DNA of 64,000 nt from Vibrio brasiliensis LMG 20546 (GCF_000189255.1 NZ_AEVS01000072.1:26831-90830); one strand, 5' to 3'. Positions 38,536-49,376 are shown, counted from the first letter of the stretch. Numbers and translations: made by a program. Notes: generated by a model not told the origin, from the letters alone.

Positions 38536-39339
38536 ATGAGTTACTTCGAAGCCTTTATTCTTGCTCTTATTCAAGGCCTGACAGAGTTTTTGCCGATTTC
38601 GAGTTCCGCTCACCTGATCCTCCCTTCTGCTATCTTAGGTTGGCAAGATCAGGGACTGGCATTTGATGTTGCCGTTCATGTCGGCACCTTAGCTGCCGTA
38701 GTTATCTACTTCCGTAGTGAAGTCGTGAGCCTGTTGAGTGCTTTCTTTGCGTCTATTTTTAAAGGTGAGCGTAGTAAAGAGTCGAAATTAGCCTGGATGA
38801 TATTACTCGCGACAATCCCTGCGTGTATTTTTGGCTTACTAATGAAAGATTTTATTGAGCTTTACTTACGTAGTGCATGGGTGATTGCAACCACAACCAT
38901 AGTGTTTGGTTTGTTACTTTGGTACGTAGATAAGAACGCTAAGTTAGTTGATGATGAATACCAATCTGACTGGAAGAAAGCCCTGTTTATTGGCGTCAGC
39001 CAGGCTTTGGCTATGATTCCTGGTACTTCCCGATCTGGTGCGACAATCACTGCGGCGCTTTATCTGGGCTTTACCCGTGAAGCGGCAGCGCGTTTTTCAT
39101 TCCTAATGTCTATTCCGATTATCCTGTTAGCTGGTGGTTATTTGGGTCTTAAGTTAGTCACGAGTGGTGAGCCTATTCATTTCGGCTTCTTGCTGACCGG
39201 CATCGTGACCTCATTTATCAGCGCTTATATCTGTATTCACTTCTTCCTGAAGTTAATCTCTCGTATGGGAATGACCCCGTTTGTCATTTATCGTTTAGTG
39301 CTGGGTTTCGGACTGATTGCTTTCCTGACTCTAAACTAA
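38536..39339 (+). CDS. uppP: Undecaprenyl-diphosphatase UppP (BacA)
   Basis: A 267-residue polytopic inner-membrane enzyme that removes a phosphate from undecaprenyl diphosphate to recycle the lipid carrier of peptidoglycan synthesis. The catalytic motifs are [18 protein letters not shown] (residues about 10-27) and [10 protein letters not shown] (about 160-169), in repeated inverted halves as in the family. It is the third gene of folB-folK-uppP, a common Vibrio cluster. Confidence 0.96.
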   Translation: MSYFEAFILALIQGLTEFLPISSSAHLILPSAILGWQDQGLAFDVAVHVGTLAAVVIYFRSEVVSLLSAFFASIFKGERSKESKLAWMILLATIPACIFGLLMKDFIELYLRSAWVIATTTIVFGLLLWYVDKNAKLVDDEYQSDWKKALFIGVSQALAMIPGTSRSGATITAALYLGFTREAAARFSFLMSIPIILLAGGYLGLKLVTSGEPIHFGFLLTGIVTSFISAYICIHFFLKLISRMGMTPFVIYRLVLGFGLIAFLTLN

Positions 39340-39451
39340 CGGATTCATTTCCAAGCTAATCTTTACCAAGGCCACATAGCTCAATCTCGCGCCAGCTGCG
39401 ACATTGTGGTATATATGTGGTCTTGATCTTTTCTCTTCTTTGATTAACGGT

Positions 39452-39730
39452 ATGCGAATTTTTGCACTGACCTTAAGCTTAATTCTAGGCTGGTTACAAT
39501 TTGAACTGTGGTTTGGAAAAAATGGTATTTCCGATTTCCAGGCAGTGAATGCGGAGACGCAGGTTCAGCATCAAGTGAATAACAACCTCCAAGCCAGAAA
39601 CAACGAAATGTTTGCAGAAATAGATGACTTACGCCAAGGGCTTGATGCCATTGAAGAGCGTGCTCGACACGAACTAGGCATGATCAAAGAAGGTGAAACA
39701 TTTTATCGTATCGTTGGAGAGAGTAATTAA
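39452..39730 (+). CDS. ftsB: Cell-division protein FtsB
   Basis: A 92-residue bitopic protein of the FtsQLB divisome subcomplex: one N-terminal transmembrane helix (residues 3-20), a short GKNGISDF segment, then a coiled coil (about 30-70). It activates FtsWI septal peptidoglycan synthesis. The ATG at 39452 matches homologues; a frame opening at 39404 is rejected. Its stop overlaps the ispD start (TAATG), the conserved ftsB-ispD coupling. Confidence 0.94.
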   Translation: MRIFALTLSLILGWLQFELWFGKNGISDFQAVNAETQVQHQVNNNLQARNNEMFAEIDDLRQGLDAIEERARHELGMIKEGETFYRIVGESN

Positions 39731-40431
39731 TGTCTGATTCCTCCTCTTTGTCTTTGGTAGCAGTCGTACCTGCTGCTGGTGTGGGCAGTCGTATGCAGGC
39801 AGACCGCCCAAAGCAATATCTTAAAATCTCGGGAAAAACCATTCTTGAGCACACCATAGAGAAACTCCTGACTCACCCCGCTGTCGAAAAGGTAATCGTT
39901 GCCATTAGTGATGATGATCCTTATTACCCTCAACTCAGTCTGGCAACGAATCCTGACGTAATAAGAGTGTCTGGGGGTAAAGAGCGGGCAGATTCAGTGT
40001 TATCGGCACTCGACTATATTGAGAGCAATGAGTTGGCACAATGGGCCATGGTCCATGATGCGGCGCGTCCTTGTGTTTGTCTGAACGATATTGACAACCT
40101 CATTGGGGCGGCTGAAGCAAACCAGCTTGGTGGCATTCTTGCGACGCCAGTAAGAGACACGATGAAACGAGCAAATGCTCAACAAAATATCGATCATACG
40201 GTTGATAGGGAAGCTTTGTGGCATGCACTAACTCCACAACTATTTAGAGCTCAACCGCTAACTCAAGCTTTGTCACAGGCCCTCGAACAAGGTGTCCAAA
40301 TTACTGATGAAGCGTCTGCTATTGAATGGCTCGGGGAAACGCCTGCCTTAGTTAAAGGCCGAGCGGATAATATAAAAATAACTCAACCGGAAGATTTAGC
40401 GTTAGCTGAGTTTTATCTTACGCGAAATTAA
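39730..40431 (+). CDS. ispD: 2-C-methyl-D-erythritol 4-phosphate cytidylyltransferase IspD
   Basis: A 233-residue enzyme of the MEP isoprenoid pathway that adds CMP to methylerythritol phosphate. The CTP-binding loop [19 protein letters not shown] (residues 13-31) is intact, as are [22 protein letters not shown] and TDEASAIEW. It lies between ftsB and ispF, which catalyses the step after the next one in the same pathway. Confidence 0.96.
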   Translation: MSDSSSLSLVAVVPAAGVGSRMQADRPKQYLKISGKTILEHTIEKLLTHPAVEKVIVAISDDDPYYPQLSLATNPDVIRVSGGKERADSVLSALDYIESNELAQWAMVHDAARPCVCLNDIDNLIGAAEANQLGGILATPVRDTMKRANAQQNIDHTVDREALWHALTPQLFRAQPLTQALSQALEQGVQITDEASAIEWLGETPALVKGRADNIKITQPEDLALAEFYLTRN

Positions 40432-40440
40432 GGATAACTC

Positions 40441-40917
40441 ATGATTCGAATTGGCCACGGCTTTGATGTACACAAATTTGGTGGGGAAGGCCCAGTGATT
40501 ATCGGTGGCGTCGCGGTACCTTATGAACAGGGTCTGATAGCCCATTCTGATGGTGACGTAGCCTTGCACGCATTGTGTGATGCTTTACTAGGTGCAATTG
40601 CTGCTGGGGATATCGGTCGTCACTTCCCTGATACTGATGATAAATGGAAAGGTGCAGACAGTCGTGAACTGCTGCGTGATGTGTACCGTCGAGTTCGCGA
40701 GCAAGGTTATGTGTTAGGTAATGCCGACATTACCATCATCGCTCAAGCACCAAAAATGGCACCTCACATCGAAACCATGTGTCAGGTAATTGCTCAAGAC
40801 CTTGAGACAGAACTTAGCAATATCAATGTTAAAGCGACAACGACTGAGCGTTTAGGATTTACCGGACGCAAAGAAGGCATTGCAACTGAAGCAGTTGTAT
40901 TATTAGTTAAAGAATAA
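40441..40917 (+). CDS. ispF: 2-C-methyl-D-erythritol 2,4-cyclodiphosphate synthase IspF
   Basis: A 158-residue zinc enzyme, a trimer, that cyclises CDP-methylerythritol phosphate with loss of CMP. Metal ligands lie in [10 protein letters not shown] (Asp8, His10) and in [19 protein letters not shown] (His42). The C-terminal [16 protein letters not shown] loop is conserved. It starts 9 bases after ispD with AAGGA upstream, and the two are certainly one operon. Confidence 0.97.
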   Translation: MIRIGHGFDVHKFGGEGPVIIGGVAVPYEQGLIAHSDGDVALHALCDALLGAIAAGDIGRHFPDTDDKWKGADSRELLRDVYRRVREQGYVLGNADITIIAQAPKMAPHIETMCQVIAQDLETELSNINVKATTTERLGFTGRKEGIATEAVVLLVKE

Positions 40918-40977
40918 ATCAGCTTATTGAACCTGGATTATATTGATACATAGCCATGTTCAGTAACGGAAACCAAT

Positions 40978-42024
40978 ATGTCCGATATATTATCTTCACT
41001 GGCTTACTTAAACGGTAAGCCTGCTTCCCAAGGCAAACTAAAAGCGAAACCAGAACATTTTCAGGTAAACGAAGACTTAGGCTTTGAGTTTACTGGCAGT
41101 GGTGAGCACTTAATGGTGCGCATCCGTAAAACTGGCGAAAACACGAGTTTTGTTGCCAATGAAATTGCTAAAGCTTGCGGTGTTAAATCGAAGGATGTCA
41201 GCTGGGCTGGCCTTAAAGATCGCCACGCTGTTACTGAGCAATGGTTGAGTATTCATCTGCCTAAAGGTGAAGAGCCAGACTTTTCAACTTTTCTGGCTCA
41301 GTACCCAAGTATTGAAATTCTGGCAACGGCTCGACATAACAAAAAACTACGTCCGGGTGATTTGGTTGGCAACCAGTTTGTTGTCACTATTTCTGAAGTG
41401 ACCAATGTCGCTGACGTTGTGCTGCGATTAGAGGCAGTAAGTAAAACCGGTGTACCAAACTATTTCGGCAGCCAGCGTTTTGGTAATCAAGGTAATAACC
41501 TGGATGAAGCGCGTCGCTGGGGACGTGAGAATGTTCGAACTCGTAACCAGAATAAACGTAGTCTGTTCTTGTCAGCCGCTCGCTCATGGATCTTTAACTC
41601 GATCGTGTCGGATAGAATTGAGAAAGGGCTGTTTTCAACTGCTGTAGATGGTGATCTGATTCAGGGCGACAGTGGGCTACAACTTGTTGATTTAGACTCT
41701 CTTGAATCAACAAATAACCTGCTAGCACAAGGTGAGGCTCAACTTACAGCAGCGCTGGCTGGTGATAATGACCTACCAACCAAGAGTCAGGCCTTGCAGC
41801 TTGAGCAGCCGCACTTAGATGCAGAGCCAGATCTTATGGCGCTTATCCGTGGTAACAGAATGCGTCATGATCGTCGTCAGATCGCTTTGATGCCGCAAGA
41901 TCTAGCATGGCAAGTCGATGGCGATAATGTGACGCTCACATTCTCTCTTGATGCTGGTTGCTTTGCTACGGCAATCATTCGTGAACTGGTTGAAGAAATT
42001 GAAGTGGAGCGCCACTACCAATGA
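40978..42024 (+). CDS. truD: tRNA pseudouridine(13) synthase TruD
   Basis: A 348-residue pseudouridine synthase of the TruD family, which modifies U13 of tRNA-Glu. The catalytic aspartate is in [15 protein letters not shown] (about residue 80), preceded by the [16 protein letters not shown]-terminal motif, with [15 protein letters not shown] and [13 protein letters not shown] further on. The TRUD insertion domain lies at about 155-310. Its last 4 bases overlap the surE start. Confidence 0.95.
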   Translation: MSDILSSLAYLNGKPASQGKLKAKPEHFQVNEDLGFEFTGSGEHLMVRIRKTGENTSFVANEIAKACGVKSKDVSWAGLKDRHAVTEQWLSIHLPKGEEPDFSTFLAQYPSIEILATARHNKKLRPGDLVGNQFVVTISEVTNVADVVLRLEAVSKTGVPNYFGSQRFGNQGNNLDEARRWGRENVRTRNQNKRSLFLSAARSWIFNSIVSDRIEKGLFSTAVDGDLIQGDSGLQLVDLDSLESTNNLLAQGEAQLTAALAGDNDLPTKSQALQLEQPHLDAEPDLMALIRGNRMRHDRRQIALMPQDLAWQVDGDNVTLTFSLDAGCFATAIIRELVEEIEVERHYQ

Positions 42025-42779
42025 GCGATAAATCTCTCAAAATCTTAATCAGTAATGATGACGGTGTTCACGCTGAGGGAATACACACCCTCGCTGATTC
42101 ACTGCGTGATATGGCTGAGGTAACCATAGTTGCTCCGGATCGTAACCGTTCGGGAGCATCAAACTCTCTGACGCTAGAGCAGCCATTGCGTGTCAACGAG
42201 ATTGCTCCACAAATTTTTTCAGTTCAGGGCACACCAACTGACTGTGTGCACTTTGCTCTTAATGAGCTGATGAAAGATGACTTGCCGGATTTGGTGCTTA
42301 CCGGCATCAATCATGGTGCTAACCTTGGCGACGATGTGCTCTATTCGGGTACAGTAGCTGCCGCAATGGAAGGTCATTTCCTTGGCGTTCAGGCAATAGC
42401 TTTCTCTATAGTAGGCAAACATCACTTTGCGACGGCTGCGAAAATTGCGCGTCAATTAGTTGCTCAGCACGCTGCATCGCCAATTCCGACTAATCGTCTG
42501 CTTAATGTTAATGTTCCAGACGTCGAGTTTGAGCAATTGAAAGGGACTTTAGTGACACGACTTGGTGCGCGCCATCACGCCGAGGCAATGATTAAGCAGA
42601 AAGATCCACGTGGTCATGATATTTATTGGTTGGGTCCTCCGGGCAAAGAGCAAGATGCAGGAGAAGGAACAGACTTTTATGCGATTGAGCAAGGTTGTGT
42701 TTCTATTACGCCACTTCAGGTCGATCTTACTGCCCATGAATCTCTTTCAAGTATGGATAACTGGTTAAAGGATAAGTAA
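42021..42779 (+). CDS. surE: 5'/3'-nucleotidase SurE
   Basis: A 252-residue metal-dependent nucleotidase and exopolyphosphatase. The metal site is [14 protein letters not shown] (two aspartates, residues 8-21), with [13 protein letters not shown] and [24 protein letters not shown] as further signatures. It overlaps truD by 4 bases and is followed 2 bases later by pcm, the classic truD-surE-pcm-nlpD-rpoS order. Confidence 0.96.
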   Translation: MSDKSLKILISNDDGVHAEGIHTLADSLRDMAEVTIVAPDRNRSGASNSLTLEQPLRVNEIAPQIFSVQGTPTDCVHFALNELMKDDLPDLVLTGINHGANLGDDVLYSGTVAAAMEGHFLGVQAIAFSIVGKHHFATAAKIARQLVAQHAASPIPTNRLLNVNVPDVEFEQLKGTLVTRLGARHHAEAMIKQKDPRGHDIYWLGPPGKEQDAGEGTDFYAIEQGCVSITPLQVDLTAHESLSSMDNWLKDK

Positions 42780-42781
42780 CA

Positions 42782-43408
42782 ATGGTCAACCCACATGCTG
42801 ACAGATTAATCGACTTTCTTGTCGCGAGTGGCATCCGAGATCAAAAGGTACTTGATGCTATTTACCGTTTGCCAAGAGAGCAGTTTGTCTCTCAGGCCAT
42901 GATGCATCAAGCCTACGACAATAATGCCCTACCAATTGGTCAGGGGCAGACTATTTCACAACCCTATATCGTTGCCAAAATGACTGAAATGCTAGAGCTG
43001 AATCGCGATAGTAATGTGCTGGAAATCGGTACAGGTTCGGGTTATCAAACAGCGGTGTTGGCGCAGCTTGTTGATCACGTCTATTCAATCGAGCGTATTA
43101 AGGCCTTACAGTGGGAGGCGAAAAGACGCCTAAAGCAACTGGATATCTACAACATCTCGACAAAGCATGGTGATGGTTGGCAAGGCTGGCTTGCGAAAGG
43201 ACCATTCGATGCCATTATCGTCACTGCAGCGGCGGAGTCTGTACCTTCGGCGTTGCTCGCACAGTTGAAAGATGAAGGCATCATGATTATCCCAGTAGGG
43301 ACGGAGGATCAGCAGTTGCTGAAAATTACTCGCCAAGGCGACGAGTTCCTATCTGAGGTGATTGAGATGGTACGTTTTGTTCCTTTAGTTGCGGGTGATC
43401 TTGCATAG
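42782..43408 (+). CDS. pcm: Protein-L-isoaspartate O-methyltransferase Pcm
   Basis: A 208-residue SAM-dependent repair enzyme that methylates isoaspartyl residues in aged proteins. Length is standard. Motif I is [18 protein letters not shown] (about residues 79-96), and the N-terminal [21 protein letters not shown] is typical. It sits in the stationary-phase cluster with surE and nlpD-rpoS. Confidence 0.97.
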   Translation: MVNPHADRLIDFLVASGIRDQKVLDAIYRLPREQFVSQAMMHQAYDNNALPIGQGQTISQPYIVAKMTEMLELNRDSNVLEIGTGSGYQTAVLAQLVDHVYSIERIKALQWEAKRRLKQLDIYNISTKHGDGWQGWLAKGPFDAIIVTAAAESVPSALLAQLKDEGIMIIPVGTEDQQLLKITRQGDEFLSEVIEMVRFVPLVAGDLA

Positions 43409-43410
43409 CA

Positions 43411-44322
43411 ATGAAGCGTTGTTCAGTCTTATTTCTAATTCTAGGCCTAAGCAGCATATTATTTGGATGTGCTGCTCATTCTCCTGCGCCAGTCTCTGGC
43501 CTGAAAAAAGACTATAGCTCTGTTTCCCGTGGCAGCTATCGCGGCAGCTACTATCAAGTTGAAAAGGGTGACACACTTTACTTCATTGCTTATGTCACCG
43601 ATAAAGACGTCAATGAGATCATTCGCAACAACGCACTTAAAGCACCTTATACTATTTACCCGGGGCAAAAGCTTAAGCTATGGCAACCAGCTTATAATGC
43701 CCCTGCGTACGGTGGAACAGGGGCTGGAGTAGCCGTTGCTGCTGCTACAGTGCCATCTGCAGCGAAAAGTAGTGCCACATCGAGCAAAAACTCTAATCAA
43801 AAGGTTAGCTCAACCAGTTCAAAAAATAGTCAAGCTCCAGCTAAAAAAGATCCTCCAAAGAAGGTTGATCAATCGAAATCAAAGGAGTATGTTGGTTCTA
43901 CAACTAAACAAAAAGTAACCAATACAGCCAACAAATCAACTTCAAACAACAACAAAATTTCCAAGTGGTTATGGCCAACTAAAGGGAGAGTAATCAAAAA
44001 CTTTTCTGCTGGAGATCAAGGGAATAAAGGGATTGATATCGCAGGACAGCGTGGTCAGTCTATCGTATCAACAGCAGGTGGCACCGTCGTTTATTCCGGC
44101 AATGCGCTACGTGGTTACGGTAATCTCGTGATTATTAAACATAACGACAATTACCTCAGTGCATATGCACATAACGATAGGTTGCTAGTACACGAAGGAC
44201 AAAGTGTAAAAGCAGGCCAAAAGATCGCAACAATGGGCAGCTCAGGAGCAAGTAGTGTCCGATTGCACTTTGAAATTCGCTATCAAGGTAAGTCAGTAAA
44301 TCCAAAACGCTACTTACCATAG
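43411..44322 (+). CDS. nlpD: Murein hydrolase activator lipoprotein NlpD
   Basis: A 303-residue lipoprotein. The signal peptide ends at the lipobox IL-FG-C (Cys at about residue 20). A LysM peptidoglycan-binding domain covers about 48-92 (YQVEKGDTLYFIAYVTDKDVNEIIRNN), then a low-complexity Ser/Lys/Gln linker (about 105-185) and a LytM/M23 domain (about 190-303). The M23 zinc ligands are incomplete (NKGIDIAG replaces HxGxDIA), as in NlpD proteins that activate the amidase AmiC instead of cutting. The main rpoS promoter lies inside nlpD in E. coli. Confidence 0.95.
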   Translation: MKRCSVLFLILGLSSILFGCAAHSPAPVSGLKKDYSSVSRGSYRGSYYQVEKGDTLYFIAYVTDKDVNEIIRNNALKAPYTIYPGQKLKLWQPAYNAPAYGGTGAGVAVAAATVPSAAKSSATSSKNSNQKVSSTSSKNSQAPAKKDPPKKVDQSKSKEYVGSTTKQKVTNTANKSTSNNNKISKWLWPTKGRVIKNFSAGDQGNKGIDIAGQRGQSIVSTAGGTVVYSGNALRGYGNLVIIKHNDNYLSAYAHNDRLLVHEGQSVKAGQKIATMGSSGASSVRLHFEIRYQGKSVNPKRYLP

Positions 44323-44394
44323 AAATTTACTATTGGGGTAAAATAGCGACATTAGACGTAGTAATGTCTTGCTAGCTCGCCAGGGGGAGGCGCT

Positions 44395-45375
44395 ATGAGT
44401 ATCAGCAATGCAGCAACGAAAGTCGAACAATTCGAAGTTGGCGAAGAAACGATGGACACGTTTCAGGCCACCGAATCCACTAAACCTACACCAACCGAAG
44501 ACGTCAAAGAAGAGTTTGATGCATCGACGAAAAGTCTGGATGCAACCCAACTCTACTTAGGCGAAATTGGCTTTTCTCCACTACTTACCGCTGAAGAAGA
44601 AGTTCTTTATGCTCGCCGTGCTCTTCGCGGAGATGAGGCAGCACGTAAACGAATGATTGAAAGTAATCTACGTTTAGTGGTTAAGATTTCTCGTCGTTAT
44701 AGCAACCGTGGTCTCGCTCTATTGGATTTGATTGAAGAGGGCAACCTGGGTTTAATTCGCGCGGTTGAGAAGTTTGATCCAGAACGTGGCTTCAGATTTT
44801 CTACTTATGCTACATGGTGGATCCGCCAAACTATCGAGCGAGCTCTGATGAATCAGACTCGTACTATCCGTTTACCCATCCATGTAGTTAAAGAGCTAAA
44901 CATCTACTTACGTACCGCTCGTGAACTTTCTCAGAAGCTTGACCATGAGCCAACTGCTGAAGAAATCGCGACACAGCTTGATAAGCCGGTCGATGATGTA
45001 AGTAAAATGCTGCGCCTTAATGAACGCATTAGTTCTGTAGATACGCCTATTGGCGGCGATGGCGAAAAAGCGCTGCTTGATATTATTCCTGACATCAACA
45101 ACTCAGATCCTGAGGTTTCGACTCAGGATGACGATATCAAAAACTCACTGATCCATTGGTTAGATGAACTTAACCCTAAACAGAAAGAGGTGCTGGCGCG
45201 TCGTTTTGGTCTGCTGGGTTATGAGCCTTCCACTCTCGAAGAGGTAGGGCGTGAAATTAATCTGACTCGTGAGCGAGTTCGTCAGATTCAGGTAGAGGGT
45301 CTACGTCGCTTAAGAGAAATCCTGATTAAGCAGGGGCTGAATATGGAAAACCTATTTAGCGTGACTGAAGATTAA
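44395..45375 (+). CDS. rpoS: Stationary-phase sigma factor RpoS (sigma-38)
   Basis: A 326-residue sigma factor, close to E. coli RpoS (330), for the general stress and stationary-phase response. Region 1.2 ([21 protein letters not shown]), region 2 ([28 protein letters not shown] and [14 protein letters not shown]), region 3 and region 4 with [30 protein letters not shown] are intact. A GGGGGAGG Shine-Dalgarno lies about 6 bases upstream of the start. A strong bidirectional terminator follows, then yfjD on the other strand; mutS is not next to it. Confidence 0.98.
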   Translation: MSISNAATKVEQFEVGEETMDTFQATESTKPTPTEDVKEEFDASTKSLDATQLYLGEIGFSPLLTAEEEVLYARRALRGDEAARKRMIESNLRLVVKISRRYSNRGLALLDLIEEGNLGLIRAVEKFDPERGFRFSTYATWWIRQTIERALMNQTRTIRLPIHVVKELNIYLRTARELSQKLDHEPTAEEIATQLDKPVDDVSKMLRLNERISSVDTPIGGDGEKALLDIIPDINNSDPEVSTQDDDIKNSLIHWLDELNPKQKEVLARRFGLLGYEPSTLEEVGREINLTRERVRQIQVEGLRRLREILIKQGLNMENLFSVTED

Positions 45376-45392
45376 ACTCGAATCATTGAGCA

Positions 45393-45426
45393 TAAAAAAG
45401 CCTTGGATAATCCAAGGCTTTTTTGA
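45393..45426. terminator. Bidirectional terminator between rpoS and yfjD
   Basis: Arms AAAAAAGCCTTGGA and TCCAAGGCTTTTTT around TAA, with A and T tracts on both sides. Confidence 0.93.
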
Positions 45427-45459
45427 TTTTTGTTGTCCTGCCCTAAATAAGGCTTACGC

Positions 45460-46731
45460 TTACTTTGCCTTCAAGTTGGGAAAGACTTTCACTAACTTGA
45501 TACGGTTTTCTTCTAGTTCGACGATTTCCATCGGGTGACCGGAAACCTGTACACTTAGGTGGCTCTCAGGAATATCTTCCAGATGTTCAAGAATCAAACC
45601 ATTCAGGGTTCTCGGACCATCTGTCGGAAGCGTCCACTTTAAGCCTTTATTTATGTCACGGATGTTCGCACTGCCCTCAATCAGGAAGCTGCCATCACCT
45701 TGTGGGGTGATCTCATCAGATAAACTTGGCGCAATGGATGTGGTGAACTCACCAACGATCTCTTCGAGAATATCTTCTAAAGTGATCAGACCGATAATAT
45801 CGCCGTATTCGTCAACAATCAGACCAATACGCTCTTTATTACGCTGAAACTTAAGTAGCTGAACATTGAGTGGGGTGCTCTCAGGAATAAAGTAAACCTC
45901 ATCAGCCGCACGCAGCAGCGTCTCTTTAGTAAACTCATTCTTCTCTAACATCAGTCGGTAAGATTCGCGTAAGCGCAACATACCAACCACTTCGTCAATT
46001 TGGTCGCGGTAAAGAACCACTCGGCCATGAGGAGAGTGGGTCAATTGACGTACGATAGACTTCCAGTCGTCATTAATATCAATGCCCGTGATCTCATTGC
46101 GTGGAACCATGATGTCATTCACGGTCACATGTTCAAGATCCAGTATTGAAATCAGCATGTCCTGGTGACGACGTGGGATCAGGCTTCCAGCTTCATTCAC
46201 GACGGTTCGCAGCTCTTCTGAGCTCAAGTGATCTTCTGCACCGTGATCCGCTTTTATACCGAGTAGACGAATAAAGCCATTAGTGATGAAGTTGACCAAC
46301 ATGACGAGCGGTGAAAGCACCTTCATCAGGATCGTCAGTAGGATACTGCTGGCATAGGAGACCCGCTCTGGGTATAAGGCTGCAAGTGTTTTCGGAGTGA
46401 CTTCAGCAAAGACCAGTATCACTAAGGTGAGCACACCGGTCGCAATGGCGACACCTAAATCGCCGAATAAGCGCATGCCGAGAATAGTGGCAATAGCAGA
46501 GGCAAGAATATTGACTAAGTTGTTACCGATTAAGATTAAACCGATAAGGCGATCAGGGCGATCAAGCAGTTTTTCTACACGTTTGGCACCCTTATGGCCA
46601 GTATTGGCTAGGTGCTTGAGTCGGTATCGGTTCAGAGCCATCATCCCTGTCTCGGAACCGGAAAAATATCCTGAAATAACAATAAGACACGCGAGTAGCG
46701 CAAATAAGATACCCGTTGATATGTCGTCCAA
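45460..46731 (-). CDS. yfjD: CNNM/CorB-type membrane protein with CBS and CorC domains (YfjD)
   Basis: A 423-residue protein: an N-terminal DUF21/CNNM membrane domain (about residues 1-180, with GYFSGSETGMMALNRYRL and NLVNILASAIATI), a CBS pair (about 205-330, DIMVPRNEITGID and EYGDIIGLITLEDILEEIVGE) and a CorC_HlyC domain (about 345-420). Members (CorB/CorC, CNNM) are implicated in Mg2+ and Co2+ transport or resistance. It lies 122 bases after ypjD, in the E. coli order yfjD-ypjD-ffh. Confidence 0.92.
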   Translation of the reverse strand: MDDISTGILFALLACLIVISGYFSGSETGMMALNRYRLKHLANTGHKGAKRVEKLLDRPDRLIGLILIGNNLVNILASAIATILGMRLFGDLGVAIATGVLTLVILVFAEVTPKTLAALYPERVSYASSILLTILMKVLSPLVMLVNFITNGFIRLLGIKADHGAEDHLSSEELRTVVNEAGSLIPRRHQDMLISILDLEHVTVNDIMVPRNEITGIDINDDWKSIVRQLTHSPHGRVVLYRDQIDEVVGMLRLRESYRLMLEKNEFTKETLLRAADEVYFIPESTPLNVQLLKFQRNKERIGLIVDEYGDIIGLITLEDILEEIVGEFTTSIAPSLSDEITPQGDGSFLIEGSANIRDINKGLKWTLPTDGPRTLNGLILEHLEDIPESHLSVQVSGHPMEIVELEENRIKLVKVFPNLKAK

Positions 46732-46821
46732 AGCTTATCTTTTCCTTGTTACGTTTGGTTAATTTATGACCTAATTTGTCAGTGAAGTCAATTTCAAAAA
46801 GAGAACTGAGTATTGTAAAAG

Positions 46822-46844
46822 AAAGGTGCATCAGATGCACCTTT
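46822..46844 (-). terminator. Terminator after ypjD
   Basis: Perfect 10-bp arms AAAGGTGCAT and ATGCACCTTT around CAG; the minus strand continues TTTCTTTTA. Confidence 0.85.
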
Positions 46845-46853
46845 GTTAATCAA

Positions 46854-47648
46854 TCAGTTGAGAATGATCTCGCGAACGAAGCGACTGCCAAAGTAAGCAA
46901 GAGTCAGTAAGGTCGCGCCTGCAACCGCAAACCAGGTGACCTTACGACCACGCCAGCCTTTGCGGTAGTGACCCCAGAGAAGCACTGAGTAAACAATCCA
47001 GGCAATAAAGGAGAGGATGCCTTTATGGGCTTTTCCTTGAGCAAACATATCTTGCACAAAGACAAAGCCGGTCAAGAGAGTACCTGTCAGTAACAAGTTA
47101 CCAATCAAAATAATATTAAATAGCTGTCGCTCTACCATCAGTAGAGGTGGCAGATTTGGGTTAATAGCAAGAGCTTTCTTGGCTTTAAGCTTATGGTCGA
47201 GCCAGGCTAGCTGCAAAGCGTACAGAGCACCAATCGTTAAAGTGGAATAAGAGAAGAGTGCGAAAGATATGTGGATCAGCAGCTTTGGATCTTGTTCAAG
47301 GTGAGTAATAAAGGTGCTTGGAAGAAAAGCAGCTGCCATCAGATTAAGCGCAGCAAAACTATAGACCACAGGTAATAAGAACCACAGCCTGGTTTTGAGC
47401 ATAGCGCCACTCATCACCAGCGAGACAATAAAGCTGATCAAAGAGGCGACGTTTAGAATACTAAGGTTCTGTCCTGAACTACCTAAAATCAGATCGCTAA
47501 GCAGCCATGCGTGAAATGCCAACGCAATGAATGCACTGACAAAGACGGTTTTAACGCGGATACCTGTTTGATGAACAAGTCCCGGGACTATAGTTGCAAT
47601 CGCTAATAGATAGAGTATTGCAGCAACAACGGCGATTAGGTTGTCCAT
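46854..47648 (-). CDS. ypjD: Inner-membrane protein YpjD, cytochrome c assembly (CcsA/HemX-like) family
   Basis: A 264-residue polytopic membrane protein with about eight hydrophobic segments belonging to the cytochrome c assembly family; family histidines are visible (for example LLIHISFALFSYSTLTIGALYALQL and WGHYRKGW). The function in proteobacteria is not established. It is divergent from ffh, with yfjD downstream, exactly as in E. coli. Confidence 0.88.
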   Translation of the reverse strand: MDNLIAVVAAILYLLAIATIVPGLVHQTGIRVKTVFVSAFIALAFHAWLLSDLILGSSGQNLSILNVASLISFIVSLVMSGAMLKTRLWFLLPVVYSFAALNLMAAAFLPSTFITHLEQDPKLLIHISFALFSYSTLTIGALYALQLAWLDHKLKAKKALAINPNLPPLLMVERQLFNIILIGNLLLTGTLLTGFVFVQDMFAQGKAHKGILSFIAWIVYSVLLWGHYRKGWRGRKVTWFAVAGATLLTLAYFGSRFVREIILN

Positions 47649-47857
47649 TATTCTCTATAAGCTGGTGGATTTTTAACAAATTATACCCTGCATCAACGGC
47701 TTGAGCTATGACTTATCTCTTTCATTTGCGTGACTTGAGATATCAAAAGTCATCTAGGCAGTGTCAAGCATGGGTTGGCTAAGGTATACTCATAGTAATT
47801 TGTCGCCATATATAAAGGGCGAAGCTCCTTGCAAACCGTCTAGGTAAAGAGACTAAG

Positions 47858-49246
47858 ATGTTTGAGAATTTAACGGATCGCTTATCCAAGACGCTGAAAA
47901 ATATCAGCGGTAAAGGTCGCCTGACCGAAGATAATATAAAAGAGACGTTGCGCGAAGTGCGTATGGCACTACTTGAAGCGGACGTTGCATTGCCTGTTGT
48001 ACGCGATTTTATTAAACGCGTTAAAGAAGCGGCTGTCGGTGTAGAAGTTTCTAAATCGCTGACTCCTGGCCAAGAGTTCATCAAGATCGTACAGAACGAA
48101 CTTGAAGGAGTGATGGGTGAGTCAAACGAAGCCCTGAACTTAGCTGCTCAACCACCTGCGGTTATCCTAATGGCGGGTCTGCAGGGTGCAGGTAAAACCA
48201 CATCGGTGGGTAAACTTTCTAAGTTACTGACTGAGCGTGACAAGAAGAAAGTCTTGGTTGTGTCTGCCGACGTTTACCGTCCAGCAGCGATCAAGCAGCT
48301 TGAAACTCTTGCCACAGATGTAGGTGTTGATTTCTTCCCGTCTTCAGCTGACCAAAAGCCTATTGATATTGCTAATGCAGCAATCGACCACGCGAAGAAG
48401 AAATTCTACGACGTTCTGGTTGTCGATACGGCTGGTCGACTAGCTGTTGATGAGCAGATGATGGCTGAGATCCAAGATCTTCACTCTGCAATTAACCCAG
48501 TTGAAACCTTATTCGTTGTTGATGCGATGACAGGTCAAGATGCGGCGAACACGGCAAAAGCATTTGGTGATGCTCTGCCTCTGACTGGTGTCATCCTAAC
48601 TAAGGTTGATGGTGATGCTCGTGGTGGTGCGGCTCTATCTGTTCGTCACATTACTGGTAAACCAATTAAGTTCTTAGGTGTTGGTGAGAAAACGGATGCG
48701 TTAGAACCTTTCCACCCTGATCGTGTGGCTTCACGTATCCTTGGCATGGGCGATGTTCTTTCTTTAATTGAAGACCTACAGCGCAACGTCGATACCGAAA
48801 AAGCAGAAAAGCTAGCGAAGAAGTTTAAAGAGAAAAAAGGTTTTGATCTGGAAGACTTCCGCGAGCAGCTAGGCCAGATGCAAAATATGGGCGGCATGAT
48901 GGGTATGATGGATAAGCTGCCAGGTATGAGCAACTTACCAGACAACGTCAAAGATAAAGTTGATGACAAGATGTTTAAGCAGATGGAAGCAATCATCAAC
49001 TCAATGACGATGAAAGAGCGTCAGCGTCCTGAACTTATCAAAGGTTCACGTAAAAAGCGTATCGCAGCGGGCTCAGGTACTCAGGTACAAGATGTTAACC
49101 GCCTACTGAAACAGTTCACCCAGATGCAAAAGATGATGAAGAAGATGCAGAAAGGTGGCATGAAAGGCATGATGCGCAACATGCAGGGCATGATGGGTGG
49201 CATGGGCGGAATGGGTGGCGGTGGCTTCAACCCATTTGGTCGATAA
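47858..49246 (+). CDS. ffh: Signal recognition particle protein Ffh
   Basis: A 462-residue SRP GTPase that, with 4.5S RNA, targets inner-membrane proteins to the translocon. N domain (1-85), G domain with GLQGAGKTTSVGKL (about 106-119), DTAGRLAVDEQMM and TKVDGDARGGAALS, then the Met-rich M domain (from about 300) with the 4.5S-binding ELIKGSRKKRIAAGSGTQVQDVN. The C-terminal tail is unusually Met/Gly rich (MQGMMGGMGGMGGGGFNPFGR), a trait shared by many proteobacterial Ffh proteins. Confidence 0.98.
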   Translation: MFENLTDRLSKTLKNISGKGRLTEDNIKETLREVRMALLEADVALPVVRDFIKRVKEAAVGVEVSKSLTPGQEFIKIVQNELEGVMGESNEALNLAAQPPAVILMAGLQGAGKTTSVGKLSKLLTERDKKKVLVVSADVYRPAAIKQLETLATDVGVDFFPSSADQKPIDIANAAIDHAKKKFYDVLVVDTAGRLAVDEQMMAEIQDLHSAINPVETLFVVDAMTGQDAANTAKAFGDALPLTGVILTKVDGDARGGAALSVRHITGKPIKFLGVGEKTDALEPFHPDRVASRILGMGDVLSLIEDLQRNVDTEKAEKLAKKFKEKKGFDLEDFREQLGQMQNMGGMMGMMDKLPGMSNLPDNVKDKVDDKMFKQMEAIINSMTMKERQRPELIKGSRKKRIAAGSGTQVQDVNRLLKQFTQMQKMMKKMQKGGMKGMMRNMQGMMGGMGGMGGGGFNPFGR

Positions 49247-49339
49247 TCCCAGTCAGCGACAATATTTCAAGGTGTTAGCTGCGTCACAAACTTAAAACCC
49301 GTTTTATGTTGGTGAAAAAGTAGCTAAAGACCTTGCATT

Positions 49340-49376
49340 GCTCCGGAATAAGAGTAAAATTCCGGAGCTTTATTTT
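49340..49376 (+). terminator. Rho-independent terminator after ffh
   Basis: Perfect 10-bp arms GCTCCGGAAT and ATTCCGGAGC around 9 bases, followed by TTTATTTT. Confidence 0.9.
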
